A stretch of 64,000 bases of DNA, taken from positions 5,518,001 through 5,582,000 of the forward strand of contig NZ_CP123228.1 of NCBI RefSeq assembly GCF_029855045.1, read 5' to 3'. Within the stretch, counting starts at the first letter, position 1; every line of letters starts with the position of its first letter. Positions 10,107 through 22,114 of the stretch are shown here, in pieces. The translations under genes were made by a program, and so were the position numbers. Origin of the DNA: Piscinibacter sp. XHJ-5. Its GTDB lineage: Bacteria; Pseudomonadota; Gammaproteobacteria; Burkholderiales; Burkholderiaceae_C. Below the pieces are notes generated by a model that searched no databases, had not been told where the DNA came from, and saw only the letters and a list, made by a program, of their open reading frames with translations.

Positions 10107-13100
10107 ATGTTCTCCCGCTTCTTCATCGACCGGCCGATCTTTGCGGCCGTGCTGTCCATCTTCTTCGTGATCGCCGGCCTGTCGGCGATGCGCTCGCTGC
10201 CGATCGCGCAGTACCCCGAGATCGCGCCGCCGGTGGTCAGCGTGGTCGCGGTCTACCCCGGCGCCAGCGCCGAGGTGATCGAGCAGACGGTGGCCGCGCC
10301 GCTCGAGAACGCCATCAACGGCGTCGAGAAGATGATCTACATGAACTCGACGTCCACATCGAACGGCGTCGTGACCATCCAGGTCACCTTCGACATCGGG
10401 ACCAACGTCGACCAGGCCGCGCAGATCGTCAACAACCGCGTCAAGCAGGCCGAGGCCAAGCTGCCGCTCGAGGTGCGCCGGCAGGGCGTGACCGTCGAGA
10501 AGGGATCGTCCGCGTTCCTGCAGGTGCTGGCGTTCTATTCCGACGACGGCAGCCACAACGACCTGTCGATCAGCAACTACGTGACCTTGAACGTGCTCGA
10601 CCAGCTCAAGCGCGTTCCCGGCACGACCAACGTGCAGATCTTCGGTGCCAAGGACTACGCGATGCGCGTGTGGCTCAAGCCCGACCGCCTCGCGCAGCTC
10701 AAGCTGACCACCAGCGACATCGCTCGCGCCATCAACGAACAGAACGCGCAGTTCGCCGCCGGCAAGGTGGGCCAGGCGCCCACCGGCGGCACGCAGGAGA
10801 TGGTCTACACCATCACCACGCAGGGCCGCCTCTCCGAGCCCAAGCAGTTCGAGGAGATCATCGTGCGCGCCGACGGCGAGGGCAGCGCCGTGCGCCTGAA
10901 GGATGTGGCGCGCATCGAGCTCGGATCGAAGGACTACGACTTCATCGGCCGCATCAACGGCAAGCCGGCCACGCTGGTGGGTGTGTTCCTGCAGCCCGGC
11001 GCCAACGCGCTGGCGGTGGCTGGCGAGGTGAACACCACCGTTGCGGAACTGGCCCAGCGCTTCCCCAAGGGCATCACCTACTCGGTGCCGTACGACACGA
11101 CACGCTTCGTGCGCGTGTCGATCGAGGAAGTGGTCAAGACGCTGCTGGAGGCGATGGCGCTGGTCATCGCGGTGGTGTTCCTTTTCCTGCAGAACTGGCG
11201 CGCCACGCTCATCCCGCTGGTGGCAGTGCCGGTGTCGCTGATCGGCACCTTCGCCGGCCTGCTGCTGCTCGGCTACTCGATCAACACGCTGACGCTGTTC
11301 GGCATGGTGCTGTCCATCGGCATCGTGGTCGACGACGCGATCGTCGTGCTGGAGAACGTCGAGCGCATCATGCACGAGGAGCACATGGATGCGCGCGAGG
11401 CGGCGATCAAGGCGATGCGCGAGGTCTCGGGGCCGGTCATCGCCATCGTGCTGGTGCTGTGCGCGGTGTTCGTGCCCATCGCCTTCCTGGGCGGCCTGAC
11501 CGGCGAGCTGTATCGCCAATTCGCGGTCACCATCTCGATCGCGGTGGTCATCTCGGGCATCGTCGCGCTGACGCTCACGCCGAGCCTGTGCGTGCTGATC
11601 CTCAAGCGCGAGCACAAGGCGCCGGGTCGTTTCTTCGACGCCTTCAACCGCTTCTTCAACAAGGTGACCGGGCACTACGTCGGCGGCGTGGGTTTCATGG
11701 TTCGGCGCGCCGGCATCGGTCTGCTGCTGTTCGCCGGCATGGTCGCGCTGACCATCGGCATGTGGCGGTTCACGCCCGGCTCGCTGGTGCCGGATGAAGA
11801 CCAGGGCTTCTACATCTCGGCGGTCATCCTTCCGGACGGCGCCTCGCTGGAGCGCACCGACAAGGTGGTGGGCGAGGTCATCGAGATCATCAAGTCCAAC
11901 CCGTACAACCTCGACGTCGTCGCCTTCACCGGCTTCGACTTCCTCGGCGGCGGCTATCGCAACAACGCGGCCACGATCTTCGTCACTCAGAAGCACTGGG
12001 ACGAGCGTCCGGTCGACGTGCAGGCGCTGGTCGGCGAGCTGTTCGGCAAGACCGGCCACATCAAGGAAGCGCTGGTGCTCGCGTTCAACCCGCCGCCGAT
12101 CTTCGGTTTGGGAACGGCCGGGGGATTCGAGTTCTACATCCAGAACCGCGGCGAAGGCGGCGCCAAGCGGCTCGCCGAAGTGATGCAGCAGTTCCAGGGC
12201 GCGGTGAGCCAGAGCAAGCTGCTCGGCGGCGTGCAGTCGCTGTGGCGGGCGAGCTCGCCGCAGCTTTACGTCGATGTCGACCGCGAGCGCGCCAAGGCGC
12301 TGGGCGTGCCCGTGGACGAGGTGTTCAACACGCTGTCGGCCACGCTCGGCAACTACTACGTCAACGACTTCAACAAATACGGCCGCGCCTGGCAGGTGCT
12401 GATGTCGGCCGAGCCCGCCTTTCGCAAGCGCCCCGACGACGTCGGGCGCATGTGGGTGCGAAGCGGCACCGGCCAGATGATCCCGGTGTCGGCGATCGCG
12501 ACAGTGAAGTACTCGGCCGGACCGGAGACGCTGGACCGCTTCAACAACCTGCCCGCGGTGAAGCTGTTCGGGCAAGGCGCTCCGGGTGTCAGCTCGGGGC
12601 AGGCCATCGCCGAGGTCGAGCGCATCGCGCACCAGGTGCTGCCGCCGGACTTCAGCTTCGACTGGGGCGGCGCGTCGTACCAGGAGAAGCGCTCCTCCGG
12701 CACGTCGGGCCTCGCGTTGGCGCTGGGCGCGCTGATGGTGTTCCTGATCCTGTCCGCGCAGTACGAGCGATGGTCCCTGCCGCTGTCGGTGCTGCTGGCC
12801 CTGCCCTTCGGCACATTCGGCGCTTTGGCAGCCGTGTGGCTGCGCGGCATGACAAACGACGTGTACTTCCAGATCGGACTGGTGACGCTGCTGGGCCTGG
12901 CGGCGAAGAACGCCATCCTGATCGTGGAGTACGCCTCGCTGAAGCACCACGAGGGCATGAGCCCCTCGGCGGCGGCGCTCGAGGCGGCACGCCTGCGCTT
13001 CCGGCCGATCATCATGACCTCGCTGGCGTTCATCCTCGGCGTGCTGCCGCTGGCCTTGTCCAGCGGCGCCGGCGCCGGCGCCCGGCGCTCGGTGGGAACC

Positions 13101-13331
13101 GGCGTGATGGGCGGCATGCTGGCCGCCACCTTCCTTGCCATCTTCTTCGTGCCGATGTTCTACAAGGTCATCACGCAACGCAAGCTGCGCGAGCCGCGCA
13201 GCACCCAGGAGATTCGTGAAGAGGCCGAGCGTGCCCACCATGCGGGCCACTACACCGGACCCGGACACGTCCACGGCGCGCCGCCGACCGGCGACCGACC
13301 TGCGGGCGCGCCGCGAGGAGAGCCGGCATGA
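10107..13331 (+). CDS. RND multidrug efflux pump, HAE1 family (AcrB/MexB type)
   Basis: 1074-residue proton-driven inner-membrane pump with 12 transmembrane helices and two large periplasmic loops. It begins MFSRFFIDRPIFA, typical of HAE1. The proton-relay aspartates lie in GIVVDDAIVVLENVE at residues 409-410. The partner lysine lies in GLAAKNAIL near residue 934, and GTGVMGGMLAATF carries the conserved helix 11 residues. The C-terminus is longer than in AcrB and His-rich (EERAHHAGHYTG-like tail), of unknown purpose. A good ribosome binding site (GGGAGG) precedes the ATG. The outer-membrane channel gene overlaps its stop by four bases. Confidence 0.95.
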   Translation: MFSRFFIDRPIFAAVLSIFFVIAGLSAMRSLPIAQYPEIAPPVVSVVAVYPGASAEVIEQTVAAPLENAINGVEKMIYMNSTSTSNGVVTIQVTFDIGTNVDQAAQIVNNRVKQAEAKLPLEVRRQGVTVEKGSSAFLQVLAFYSDDGSHNDLSISNYVTLNVLDQLKRVPGTTNVQIFGAKDYAMRVWLKPDRLAQLKLTTSDIARAINEQNAQFAAGKVGQAPTGGTQEMVYTITTQGRLSEPKQFEEIIVRADGEGSAVRLKDVARIELGSKDYDFIGRINGKPATLVGVFLQPGANALAVAGEVNTTVAELAQRFPKGITYSVPYDTTRFVRVSIEEVVKTLLEAMALVIAVVFLFLQNWRATLIPLVAVPVSLIGTFAGLLLLGYSINTLTLFGMVLSIGIVVDDAIVVLENVERIMHEEHMDAREAAIKAMREVSGPVIAIVLVLCAVFVPIAFLGGLTGELYRQFAVTISIAVVISGIVALTLTPSLCVLILKREHKAPGRFFDAFNRFFNKVTGHYVGGVGFMVRRAGIGLLLFAGMVALTIGMWRFTPGSLVPDEDQGFYISAVILPDGASLERTDKVVGEVIEIIKSNPYNLDVVAFTGFDFLGGGYRNNAATIFVTQKHWDERPVDVQALVGELFGKTGHIKEALVLAFNPPPIFGLGTAGGFEFYIQNRGEGGAKRLAEVMQQFQGAVSQSKLLGGVQSLWRASSPQLYVDVDRERAKALGVPVDEVFNTLSATLGNYYVNDFNKYGRAWQVLMSAEPAFRKRPDDVGRMWVRSGTGQMIPVSAIATVKYSAGPETLDRFNNLPAVKLFGQGAPGVSSGQAIAEVERIAHQVLPPDFSFDWGGASYQEKRSSGTSGLALALGALMVFLILSAQYERWSLPLSVLLALPFGTFGALAAVWLRGMTNDVYFQIGLVTLLGLAAKNAILIVEYASLKHHEGMSPSAAALEAARLRFRPIIMTSLAFILGVLPLALSSGAGAGARRSVGTGVMGGMLAATFLAIFFVPMFYKVITQRKLREPRSTQEIREEAERAHHAGHYTGPGHVHGAPPTGDRPAGAPRGEPA

Positions 13332-14797
13332 GGGCCCGCACAGCACCGCGAACCGGCCTCGCCGTGATCGCCGCCGCCGTCCTGCTGGCGGCCTGCGCCG
13401 CCCCGCCACGCGCGGATACCACGCCGCCGGCGCAGGACCTGCCCGCGGGCAGCGCCGGCGTGGCCGCCGTGCCCGCCACCTGGTGGACCTCGTTCGGCGA
13501 TGCGCGAATCGACGCGCTGGTCGCCGAGGCGCTGCAGAACAACCGCGACGTGGCCCGCGCGGTGGCGCGCATCGACCAGTCGCGCGCTGCACTGCGGCTG
13601 GCATCGGCGGACCGGCTGCCCAGCATCAACGCCGGTGCGTCGGCCGCGCGGCAGCGCGTCAGCGAGAACGGTGCCGTTCCTCTCAACGGGGCTTCGCCCA
13701 TCGGCAACGACTACCGGGTCGCCATCAACGTGGCCTACGAGGTCGATCTCTGGTCGCGTCTGGGACGCACGCGCGACGCGGCTCGCGAGGAGTTGCTCGC
13801 CTCCACCTATGCGCGCGACACGCTTCGCAACGCGCTCGCGGCGCAGGTCGTGCAGGCCTACGTCTCGCTGCAGGCCCTGGACGCGCAGTACACGCTGTTC
13901 GACAGCGCCGTGCAGGCGCAGCGCGAGAGCCTGAAGCTGCAGCGCCTTCGCTTCGACGCCGGCGACATCGCCGAGCTGGACATCCGCCAGCTCGAGGCCG
14001 AGCTGATCGCCAACGATGCGCAGCTGCCCAAGCTGGCGCGCGCCCGAGGAGAGGCCGAGCGTGCGCTGTCCCTGGTGCTCGGTCGCACGCCGCGTGCGGT
14101 GGTGGAAAGCGGCGTCGCGAGGGAAGCTTCGCCGACGACACTGCCGCCCAACGTCGCCCTGCCGGAAGGCCTTCCATCCGACCTGCTGCAGCGGCGTCCC
14201 GACGTGCAGGCGGCCGAGGCGCGCCTGCGTGCCGCCGGCGCACGCGTCGATGCGGCGCGCGCCGCCTATTTCCCTAGCATCTCACTGACGGCCGCGCTGG
14301 GCCAGGAAAGCACGCAGCTGTCCAAGCTGACCGACGGTCCTTCGCTCATCTGGAGCGTGCTGGCATCGCTGACCCAGCCGATCTGGAACGGCGGGCGCAT
14401 CGACGCGCAGAACGAGCTGGCGCGCGCCCGCCAGCGCGAGGCCGAGATCGACTACCGCGACACCGTTGCGGTGGCCTTCAAGGAAGCGCGCGACGCGATC
14501 GGCGGGCGCAGCGAGACTGAGCAAAGCCTGCGCAACGCCATCGAACGCGAGCGCGCCTTGTCGCGCGCCGCGCAGCTGACTGCCTTGCGCTTCAACGGCG
14601 GCGAGTCGAGCCGGCTCGACCTGATCGAAGCCGAACGGGCGGCCCTGGCGGCGCAATCGCAGGCAGCCGATGCACGGCGGGCGCTGGCCGCCGCCCAGGC
14701 CGATCTGTTCCGCGTGCTCGGAGGGGGCTGGCAGGTGCCGGACGAGGCATCGGCGAAGGCGGCGCGCACCGAAGGACAAACGCCCCTGAAGCAGTGA
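13328..14797 (+). CDS. Outer-membrane efflux channel lipoprotein (OprM/NodT family)
   Basis: 489-residue TolC-like protein completing the tripartite pump. Its signal peptide ends in the lipobox LAAC with Cys23. Two outer-membrane efflux repeats follow, beginning near WWTSFGDARIDALV (residue 55) and near PSDLLQRRPDVQAAE (residue 285); the latter is diagnostic of the NodT/OprM branch. Three such proteins form the channel across the outer membrane and periplasm. The start overlaps the pump stop (ATGA). The stop codon lies in the loop of the downstream terminator hairpin. Confidence 0.94.
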   Translation: MRARTAPRTGLAVIAAAVLLAACAAPPRADTTPPAQDLPAGSAGVAAVPATWWTSFGDARIDALVAEALQNNRDVARAVARIDQSRAALRLASADRLPSINAGASAARQRVSENGAVPLNGASPIGNDYRVAINVAYEVDLWSRLGRTRDAAREELLASTYARDTLRNALAAQVVQAYVSLQALDAQYTLFDSAVQAQRESLKLQRLRFDAGDIAELDIRQLEAELIANDAQLPKLARARGEAERALSLVLGRTPRAVVESGVAREASPTTLPPNVALPEGLPSDLLQRRPDVQAAEARLRAAGARVDAARAAYFPSISLTAALGQESTQLSKLTDGPSLIWSVLASLTQPIWNGGRIDAQNELARARQREAEIDYRDTVAVAFKEARDAIGGRSETEQSLRNAIERERALSRAAQLTALRFNGGESSRLDLIEAERAALAAQSQAADARRALAAAQADLFRVLGGGWQVPDEASAKAARTEGQTPLKQ

Positions 14798-14813
14798 GCT
14801 TCAGGGGCGTTTT
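14781..14813. terminator. Bidirectional terminator overlapping the end of the channel gene
   Basis: A perfect 12-bp stem (CGCCCCTGAAGC / GCTTCAGGGGCG) with loop AGTGA is followed by TTTT on the plus strand. Read on the minus strand, the same hairpin follows the tmRNA and is trailed by TTTG. The TGA stop of the channel gene is within the loop and the last four codons form the left arm. Confidence 0.88.
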
Positions 14814-14823
14814 CCGTCGCGAC

Positions 14824-15193
14824 TGGTGGAGCCGGGGGGAATCGAACCCCCGTCCGCAAGCCATCATTGGACAGTTCTACATGCGTAGCTGGCTGATTTG
14901 GTTTTGAGGACCCCGATCGCGCAGCAGCACGCTATCTGGATCCCGAGTCACTTGATTTAGCCCTGGGTCGAGTGACCCGACTCAGAGCGAGCCAATGTGT
15001 ATGACTTCGCAGCCATCGGGTTGCCCCTCAGGCCCGGCCCATCGGCCAACCGTTGCGAAGCTCACCGGTATTAAGCGGCGAGAGCGTACGAAGAGTCGTT
15101 CGCAGTTACTTTGATCCAGTGGATTTACGAGCGAACTGGTGCTCGGCATGCCCTGTTCCAACTCCGCACCCGCGTCGAAGCCAGGTCGGCCCC
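14824..15193 (-). ncRNA. ssrA: Transfer-messenger RNA (tmRNA)
   Basis: One-piece tmRNA of about 370 nt. The 5' end GGGGCCG pairs with CGGCTCC at the 3' end to form the tRNA-like acceptor stem, and the T-arm reads GGGGGTTCGATTCCCCC. The CCA end is encoded (14824-14826). The tag reading frame at 15103-15071 encodes ANDSSYALAA and ends in TAA, with GCG as the resume codon. With SmpB the molecule rescues stalled ribosomes and marks the product for ClpXP. It lies between gph and the efflux operon and shares the bidirectional terminator at 14781-14813. Confidence 0.97.
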
Positions 15194-15204
15194 AGGAACC
15201 GGTT

Positions 15205-15231
15205 AGTTTAGGCCACGCCCAATAAGTTCAA
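15205..15231 (-). promoter_or_regulatory. Possible tmRNA promoter inside the 3' end of gph
   Basis: Reading the minus strand, TTGAAC (15231-15226) and TAAACT (15210-15205) are 15 bp apart and end 11 bases before the mature tmRNA 5' end. The spacing is short for sigma70, so this is tentative. A promoter must lie near here unless tmRNA is processed from gph read-through. Confidence 0.3.
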
Positions 15232-15876
15232 GAGCTCCGCCGGGCGCCGGATGATGAAATCAGCGCCCCAGGCCTCGATGGGCTCGCCGATGCCCAGATA
15301 GCCCCAGCCCGCGACTACGGTCGTCATGCCCGCCGCCCGGCCGGCCTGCACGTCACGCACGTCGTCGCCGACGTACATGCACCGCGAAGGCTCCAACCCG
15401 ACACGGCGCGCAGCTTCGAGCAGCGGCGCCGGATGCGGCTTGGAATGGGGCGTCGTGTCGCCTGCGACGACTGCCGCGGCGCGGGCGTGCAGGCCGAGCG
15501 ATCGCACCAGCGGATCGGTGAAGCGCGTCGCCTTGTTCGTCACGATGCCCCAGCGACGTCGACCCTGCTCGAGCGCATCGAGCACCGGCAGCACGGCGTC
15601 GAAGACACGTGTCTCCAGCATCATCCGCTGCTCATAGCGCCGAAGGAAGTCATCGCGCAGCTCGGCGAAGCGCTCGTGCTGCGGACCGACGTCGAACGCG
15701 ACCCCCACCATGCCGCGGGCCCCCGAGCCGACCATCGGTCGAAAGCATTCGTACGGCAGCGCCGGCAGACCATGGGCCGCGCGCAGCTCGTTGGCCGCAC
15801 CAGCCAGGTCGGGCGCGCTGTCGATCAGCGTGCCGTCCAGATCGAACAGCACCGCTTGGAAGTTGTCGAGGCTCAT
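15208..15876 (-). CDS. gph: Phosphoglycolate phosphatase (HAD superfamily)
   Basis: 222 residues. It contains all HAD motifs: the nucleophile motif [14 protein letters not shown] at 10-23, with Asp11 and Asp13; IVTNK near 113; the lysine in HSKPHP near 145; and GDDVRDV near 170. The enzyme hydrolyses 2-phosphoglycolate formed by oxidative damage or Rubisco oxygenation. The ATG overlaps the ubiG stop (ATGA), and the ubiG-gph pair is usual in betaproteobacteria. Some members of this group are annotated as MupP-like N-acetylmuramate 6-phosphatases, which remains an alternative. Confidence 0.92.
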   Translation of the reverse strand: MSLDNFQAVLFDLDGTLIDSAPDLAGAANELRAAHGLPALPYECFRPMVGSGARGMVGVAFDVGPQHERFAELRDDFLRRYEQRMMLETRVFDAVLPVLDALEQGRRRWGIVTNKATRFTDPLVRSLGLHARAAAVVAGDTTPHSKPHPAPLLEAARRVGLEPSRCMYVGDDVRDVQAGRAAGMTTVVAGWGYLGIGEPIEAWGADFIIRRPAELLNLLGVA

Positions 15877-16580
15877 GCGCTCCTGCGGCAGGCGATGAGG
15901 TAGTTGACGCTCGTGTCCGTCGACAGCCGATAGCGGGCCGTGACCGGGTTGTATTCCATGCCGCGCGTGGCGGTGAGCGTGAGGCCGGCGTCGCGGCACC
16001 ACTGCGCCAGTTCGCTGGGGCGGATGAAGCGGGCGTATTCGTGCGTGCCCTTGGGCAGCAGGTTCAGCACGTGCTCGGCACCGACGATGGCGAACAGGAA
16101 CGCCTTGGCATTGCGGTTGATGGTCGAGAAGAAGACCCAGCCGCCCGGCTTGACGAGCTGGGCACAGGCGCTGACCACCGATGCCGGCTGCGGCACATGC
16201 TCGAGCATTTCCATGCAAGAGACCACGTCGAAACGCCCCGGCTGCTCGGCGGCGAGCGCTTCGGCGGCGATCTCGCGGTATTCGATGGACGGCGTCTCGG
16301 CTTCGATCGCGTGGAGCTGGGCGACCTTGAGCGCCTTGGAGGCGAGATCGATGCCAAGCACTTGCGCACCGCGCCGCGCCATCGCATCGGACAGGATGCC
16401 GCCCCCGCAGCCGATGTCGACGACCTCCTTGCCCGCGAGCCGGACCTGCTGCTCGATCCAGTCGAGGCGCAGCGGGTTGATCTCGTGCAGCGGCCGAAAC
16501 TCGCTCTGCGTGTCCCACCAGCGGTGCGCCAACTCGCTGAATTTCGCGAGCTCCTGCGGGTCGGCATTGACGGTGGTCAT
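15873..16580 (-). CDS. ubiG: Ubiquinone biosynthesis O-methyltransferase
   Basis: 235-residue SAM-dependent methyltransferase that performs both O-methylations of the ubiquinone ring. Motif I reads [20 protein letters not shown] (residues 54-73), post-I is GIDLASKAL, and the motif II/III region [11 protein letters not shown] follows. The N-terminal [21 protein letters not shown] is diagnostic for UbiG. Its start is about 100 bp downstream, in the minus direction, of the ompA terminator, so it has its own promoter. It is cotranscribed with gph. Confidence 0.96.
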   Translation of the reverse strand: MTTVNADPQELAKFSELAHRWWDTQSEFRPLHEINPLRLDWIEQQVRLAGKEVVDIGCGGGILSDAMARRGAQVLGIDLASKALKVAQLHAIEAETPSIEYREIAAEALAAEQPGRFDVVSCMEMLEHVPQPASVVSACAQLVKPGGWVFFSTINRNAKAFLFAIVGAEHVLNLLPKGTHEYARFIRPSELAQWCRDAGLTLTATRGMEYNPVTARYRLSTDTSVNYLIACRRSA

Positions 16581-16678
16581 CCGGCGATGTTAACCAATGG
16601 TCCGCGGCAAAATTCCTCGAAACGCGACCCGCTTTCCGTCTGTTGCGAAGCCGAAGCTGGAGCCGGTTCCAGAAGAAG

Positions 16679-16702
16679 AAAACCCCGCCGAGGCGGGGTT
16701 TT
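16679..16702 (-). terminator. Rho-independent terminator of the OmpA-family gene
   Basis: An 11-bp perfect stem (AAAACCCCGCC / GGCGGGGTTTT) with a two-base loop starts 20 bp after the stop codon. On the minus strand it is followed by a pyrimidine run TTTTCTTCTTCTTC. Confidence 0.88.
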
Positions 16703-16722
16703 CGCAGAGACGACGGGGCCGA

Positions 16723-17403
16723 TTACTGCTTCGTGCGCGTGCCGACCACTTCGATTTCCACGCGGCGATTCTTCGCGCGGCCTTCGGAGGTCTTGTTGTC
16801 GGCGACGGGCTGCTTCTCGCCCTTGCCTTCGGTGTAGACGCGGTTCTTCTCGACACCCTTGCTCGTCAGGTAGTTCTTGACGGATTCGGCGCGGCGGACC
16901 GACAGCTTCTGGTTGTAGGCATCGCCACCGACCGCGTCGGTGTGACCGACAGCGATGATGACCTCGAGATTGATGCCACCCATCTTGCTGACCAGATCGT
17001 CAAGCTTGGCGCGGCCTTCCGGCTTGAGCGTGTCCTTGTTGAAGTCGAAGAACGCGTCGGCCGCGAAGGTCACCTTCTCGCTGACCGGGGCCGGCGGCGG
17101 GGGCGGCGGGGGCGGCGGCGTCACCGGGGCGGGAGCGGGCGGGGGCGGCGGAGCGACCGGGGGAGCAGGCGGGGGCGGGGGCGGCGGCTTGATGGCGCCA
17201 TCGCAGTCCGGGTGAGCGGTGGCGGGCGTCCAGAAGGCATCGCGCCAGCACAGTTCGTTGGTACCGTTCTTCCAGGGAATGCCGTTGGCGTTGACCCAGT
17301 TGTCGATCGACTTGGGCGCGGCCGCTTGGGCGAACACGCCCGACGCCGAAACGGCGAGGGTGGCGGATGCGAAGAGCGACGCCACCTTGTTCAGTTTCTT
17401 CAT
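16723..17403 (-). CDS. ompA: OmpA-family outer-membrane/peptidoglycan-binding protein
   Basis: 226 residues: a signal peptide (MKKLNKVASLFASATLAVSA...GVFAQ), a short N-terminal segment with two cysteines, a proline-rich linker of about 40 residues, then a C-terminal OmpA-like domain. That domain contains NKDTLKPEGRAKLDDLVSKM, the GHTDAVGGDAYNQKLSVRRA peptidoglycan-binding loop and GRAKNRRVEI at the end. There is no eight-stranded barrel, so it is the short Burkholderiales type, periplasmic and attached to the cell wall. The start has a strong ribosome binding site (GAGAGGAG). It is divergent from gyrA across a 247 bp gap. Confidence 0.93.
   Translation of the reverse strand: MKKLNKVASLFASATLAVSASGVFAQAAAPKSIDNWVNANGIPWKNGTNELCWRDAFWTPATAHPDCDGAIKPPPPPPPAPPVAPPPPPAPAPVTPPPPPPPPPAPVSEKVTFAADAFFDFNKDTLKPEGRAKLDDLVSKMGGINLEVIIAVGHTDAVGGDAYNQKLSVRRAESVKNYLTSKGVEKNRVYTEGKGEKQPVADNKTSEGRAKNRRVEIEVVGTRTKQ
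17087..17193. repeat. GC-only low-complexity run encoding the poly-proline linker
   Basis: Almost uninterrupted GGC/GGG triplets, CCC/GCC on the coding strand, encode a Pro/Ala linker in the OmpA-family protein. The run is prone to slippage and could vary in length between strains. Confidence 0.8.
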
Positions 17404-17593
17404 GATTCTCCTCTCGAGGGAAGGTGCAGTTAGTTTCTGCAGAACGTCCGAACCGGAATCGGAAACGCTGGCAAACCTTCGCTGACACGAATGGCCTACC
17501 ACCCGGTCGATTGTGCCAGCAGACCCCGGATTTGAGCCTCTTGCGGCCTGCTTGGAGAAGCAGTGTTGCGATAGTGCTACAGCGTGCGGCACT

Positions 17594-17599
17594 TAGAAT
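17594..17599 (+). promoter_or_regulatory. Possible -10 element of gyrA
   Basis: TAGAAT lies 51 bp upstream of the gyrA ATG in the divergent ompA/gyrA gap. No convincing -35 hexamer is present 16-18 bp upstream, so the call rests on position and one hexamer only. Confidence 0.25.
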
Positions 17600-17650
17600 G
17601 GAAGGCTCTGCCGCCCCTCTTTCGGCGGGCCTTTTGCGCCCTCGCCCTCC

Positions 17651-20280
<2,630 letters not shown>

Positions 20281-20281
<1 letters not shown>

Positions 20282-20910
20282 TGAGACATGCCATCGCAGT
20301 GGCGCTGGTCACCTGCGCCACGCTGGCGCACGCCCAGACCGCCCCCTCCGCCCCGACGGCTTCGCCGGCCAAGAAGGAGCTGGTGGCCAAGGTGCTGCAG
20401 CTGCAGCAGGGCGGCATCGAAGGTCTGGCGCGACAGATCGCGCAGGCGCCGGTGCTCCAGCTGATGCAGCAGGCGAACAACGTGCTGCAGACGCAAGTGG
20501 CGCCGGAGAAGCGCGAGGCCATCGCCAAGACGATCGAAGCGGATGCGAAGAAGTTCGTCGAGGAGGCGGTGCCCGTGATCCGGGAGCGGGCGATGAGGCT
20601 TGCACCGTCGACGGTCGGCGCCGTGATGGAGGAAAAATTCAGCGAGGACGAGCTCAAGCAGCTCATCACCTGGCTCGAGTCGCCGGTCATCAAGAAGTAC
20701 CAGCAGCTCACGCCGGAGATGCAGAACAGCATGGTGAGCAAGCTGATGGCCGAGGCCGCGCCCATCCTGGATCCGAAGCTCCAGGCGCTGCAGCAGCGCA
20801 TGAGGACCGCCTTCGGCATGCCGGCGGCCGCCAGCGCGCCGGCCGGAAGCGCGCCGGCAGCGGGCGCCAGGCCGGCCGCGAAGGCGGCGCCCAAGGCGGC
20901 CAGCAAGTGA
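20281..20910 (+). CDS. DUF2059 domain periplasmic protein
   Basis: 209 residues with a signal peptide (MRHAIAVALVTCATLAHAQ). The DUF2059 core at about 110-165 carries VMEEKFSEDELKQLITWLES, and an Ala/Pro/Lys-rich low-complexity tail ends the protein. The function of DUF2059 is unknown. Betaproteobacterial genomes commonly place it directly after gyrA, and here the start codon overlaps the gyrA stop, so it should be translated together with gyrase. There is an 84 bp gap before pheA. Confidence 0.85.
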
Positions 20911-20994
20911 GGCCCCCGCGAGCGATTCGCGCACGGCACGCGGGTCGCGAGGCTCAACGGGCCGCGCAGTGCGTGCGAAAATTCAGCGCACGCC

Positions 20995-22101
20995 ATGGCT
21001 GAGACGTCCCCCGCCACCGATTCCGCGCTTCTGGCGCTTCGCAACCAGATCGACGAGGTCGATCGCGAACTGCTGTCGCTGTTGAATCGGCGAGCCTCGC
21101 TCGCGCAGGAAGTCGGCGAAGTGAAGAAGCGCGAAGGCTCGGTGGCATTCCGTCCGGAGCGTGAGGCGCAGGTCATCGACGGGCTGAAGGCCGCCAACCT
21201 CGGCCCGCTCAAGTCCGACAGCGTCGCGCCCATCTGGCGCGAGATCATGTCGGCCTGCCGGGCGCTCGAAACGCCGACCCGGGTTGCGTACCTCGGGCCG
21301 GCGGGTACGTTCAGCGAGCTGGCCGCCCTCGGCTTCTTCGGCTCGTCGATCGTCAAGGTGCCCTGCGCCAGCATCGACGAGGTGTTTCGCACCACCAGCG
21401 CGGGCGCCGCCGATTTCGGCGTCGTGCCGGTCGAGAACTCCACCGAAGGCGTGGTGGCGCGCTCACTCGACCTGTTCCTCACCGAGCCGCTGTTCATCAT
21501 CGGCGAGACCAGCCTGTTCGTGCGGCAGAACCTGCTGCGCCGGGACAACTCGCTGCATGACATCCAGGCGGTGGTGGCGCATCCGCAGGCGCTGGCGCAG
21601 TGCCACGGCTGGCTCAGCAACCATCTGCCCAACGTGGAGCGCCGGCCGGTGGCCAGCAACGCCGAGGGCGCCCGGCTGGCCAGCCTCGATCCCACGCTCG
21701 CCGGCATCGCCAGCGAACGCGCCGGCAGCGAATTCGGCCTGCATGTGGTGGCGCCCGCCATTCAGGACGACCCGCACAACAGGACGCGCTTCGCCATCAT
21801 CACGCACCCCGAGCGCCATCCGTGCCCCCAGGCCTCGGGGCACGACTGCACCAGCCTGGTCGTCTCCGTCGTCAACCGCCCCGGGGCGGTGCACGACATG
21901 CTGGTGCCGCTCAAGCAGCACGGCGTGTCGATGACGCGCTTCGAATCGCGTCCTGCGCGCTCGGGACAGTGGGAGTACTACTTCTACATCGACGTGCAAG
22001 GCCATCCGGATCAGCCGGAAGTCGCGGCCGCGCTGAAGGAGTTGCGCGATGTCTGCGCCTTCTTCAAGCTGCTCGGCACCTATCCGATCGACGTCCACTG
22101 A
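20995..22101 (+). CDS. pheA: Bifunctional chorismate mutase / prephenate dehydratase (P-protein)
   Basis: 368 residues. The AroQ chorismate mutase at 8-90 begins ALRNQIDEVDRELLSLLNRR. The prephenate dehydratase runs from about 98 to 275, with VAYLGPAGTFSE and the SNAEGARLAS region. The C-terminal ACT domain (about 285-368) contains the Phe-binding elements NRPGAVHDML and ESRPARSGQWEYYFYID. The enzyme converts chorismate to phenylpyruvate and is feedback-inhibited by phenylalanine. It is followed at 13 bp by tyrA. serC and hisC, which often flank pheA in Burkholderiales, are not here. Confidence 0.97.
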   Translation: MAETSPATDSALLALRNQIDEVDRELLSLLNRRASLAQEVGEVKKREGSVAFRPEREAQVIDGLKAANLGPLKSDSVAPIWREIMSACRALETPTRVAYLGPAGTFSELAALGFFGSSIVKVPCASIDEVFRTTSAGAADFGVVPVENSTEGVVARSLDLFLTEPLFIIGETSLFVRQNLLRRDNSLHDIQAVVAHPQALAQCHGWLSNHLPNVERRPVASNAEGARLASLDPTLAGIASERAGSEFGLHVVAPAIQDDPHNRTRFAIITHPERHPCPQASGHDCTSLVVSVVNRPGAVHDMLVPLKQHGVSMTRFESRPARSGQWEYYFYIDVQGHPDQPEVAAALKELRDVCAFFKLLGTYPIDVH

Positions 22102-22114
22102 CCGCCAAGGGAAG

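Noticed and set aside
8868..13604. Minus-strand open frame of more than 1500 codons opposite the efflux operon
   Set aside because: It lies wholly antisense to three well-recognised efflux genes and has the His/Arg/Asp/Val-rich composition of a complementary frame.
17087..17193. Possible direct-repeat array (CRISPR-like)
   Set aside because: It is a low-complexity proline-codon run inside a gene, with no spacers or fixed repeat length.
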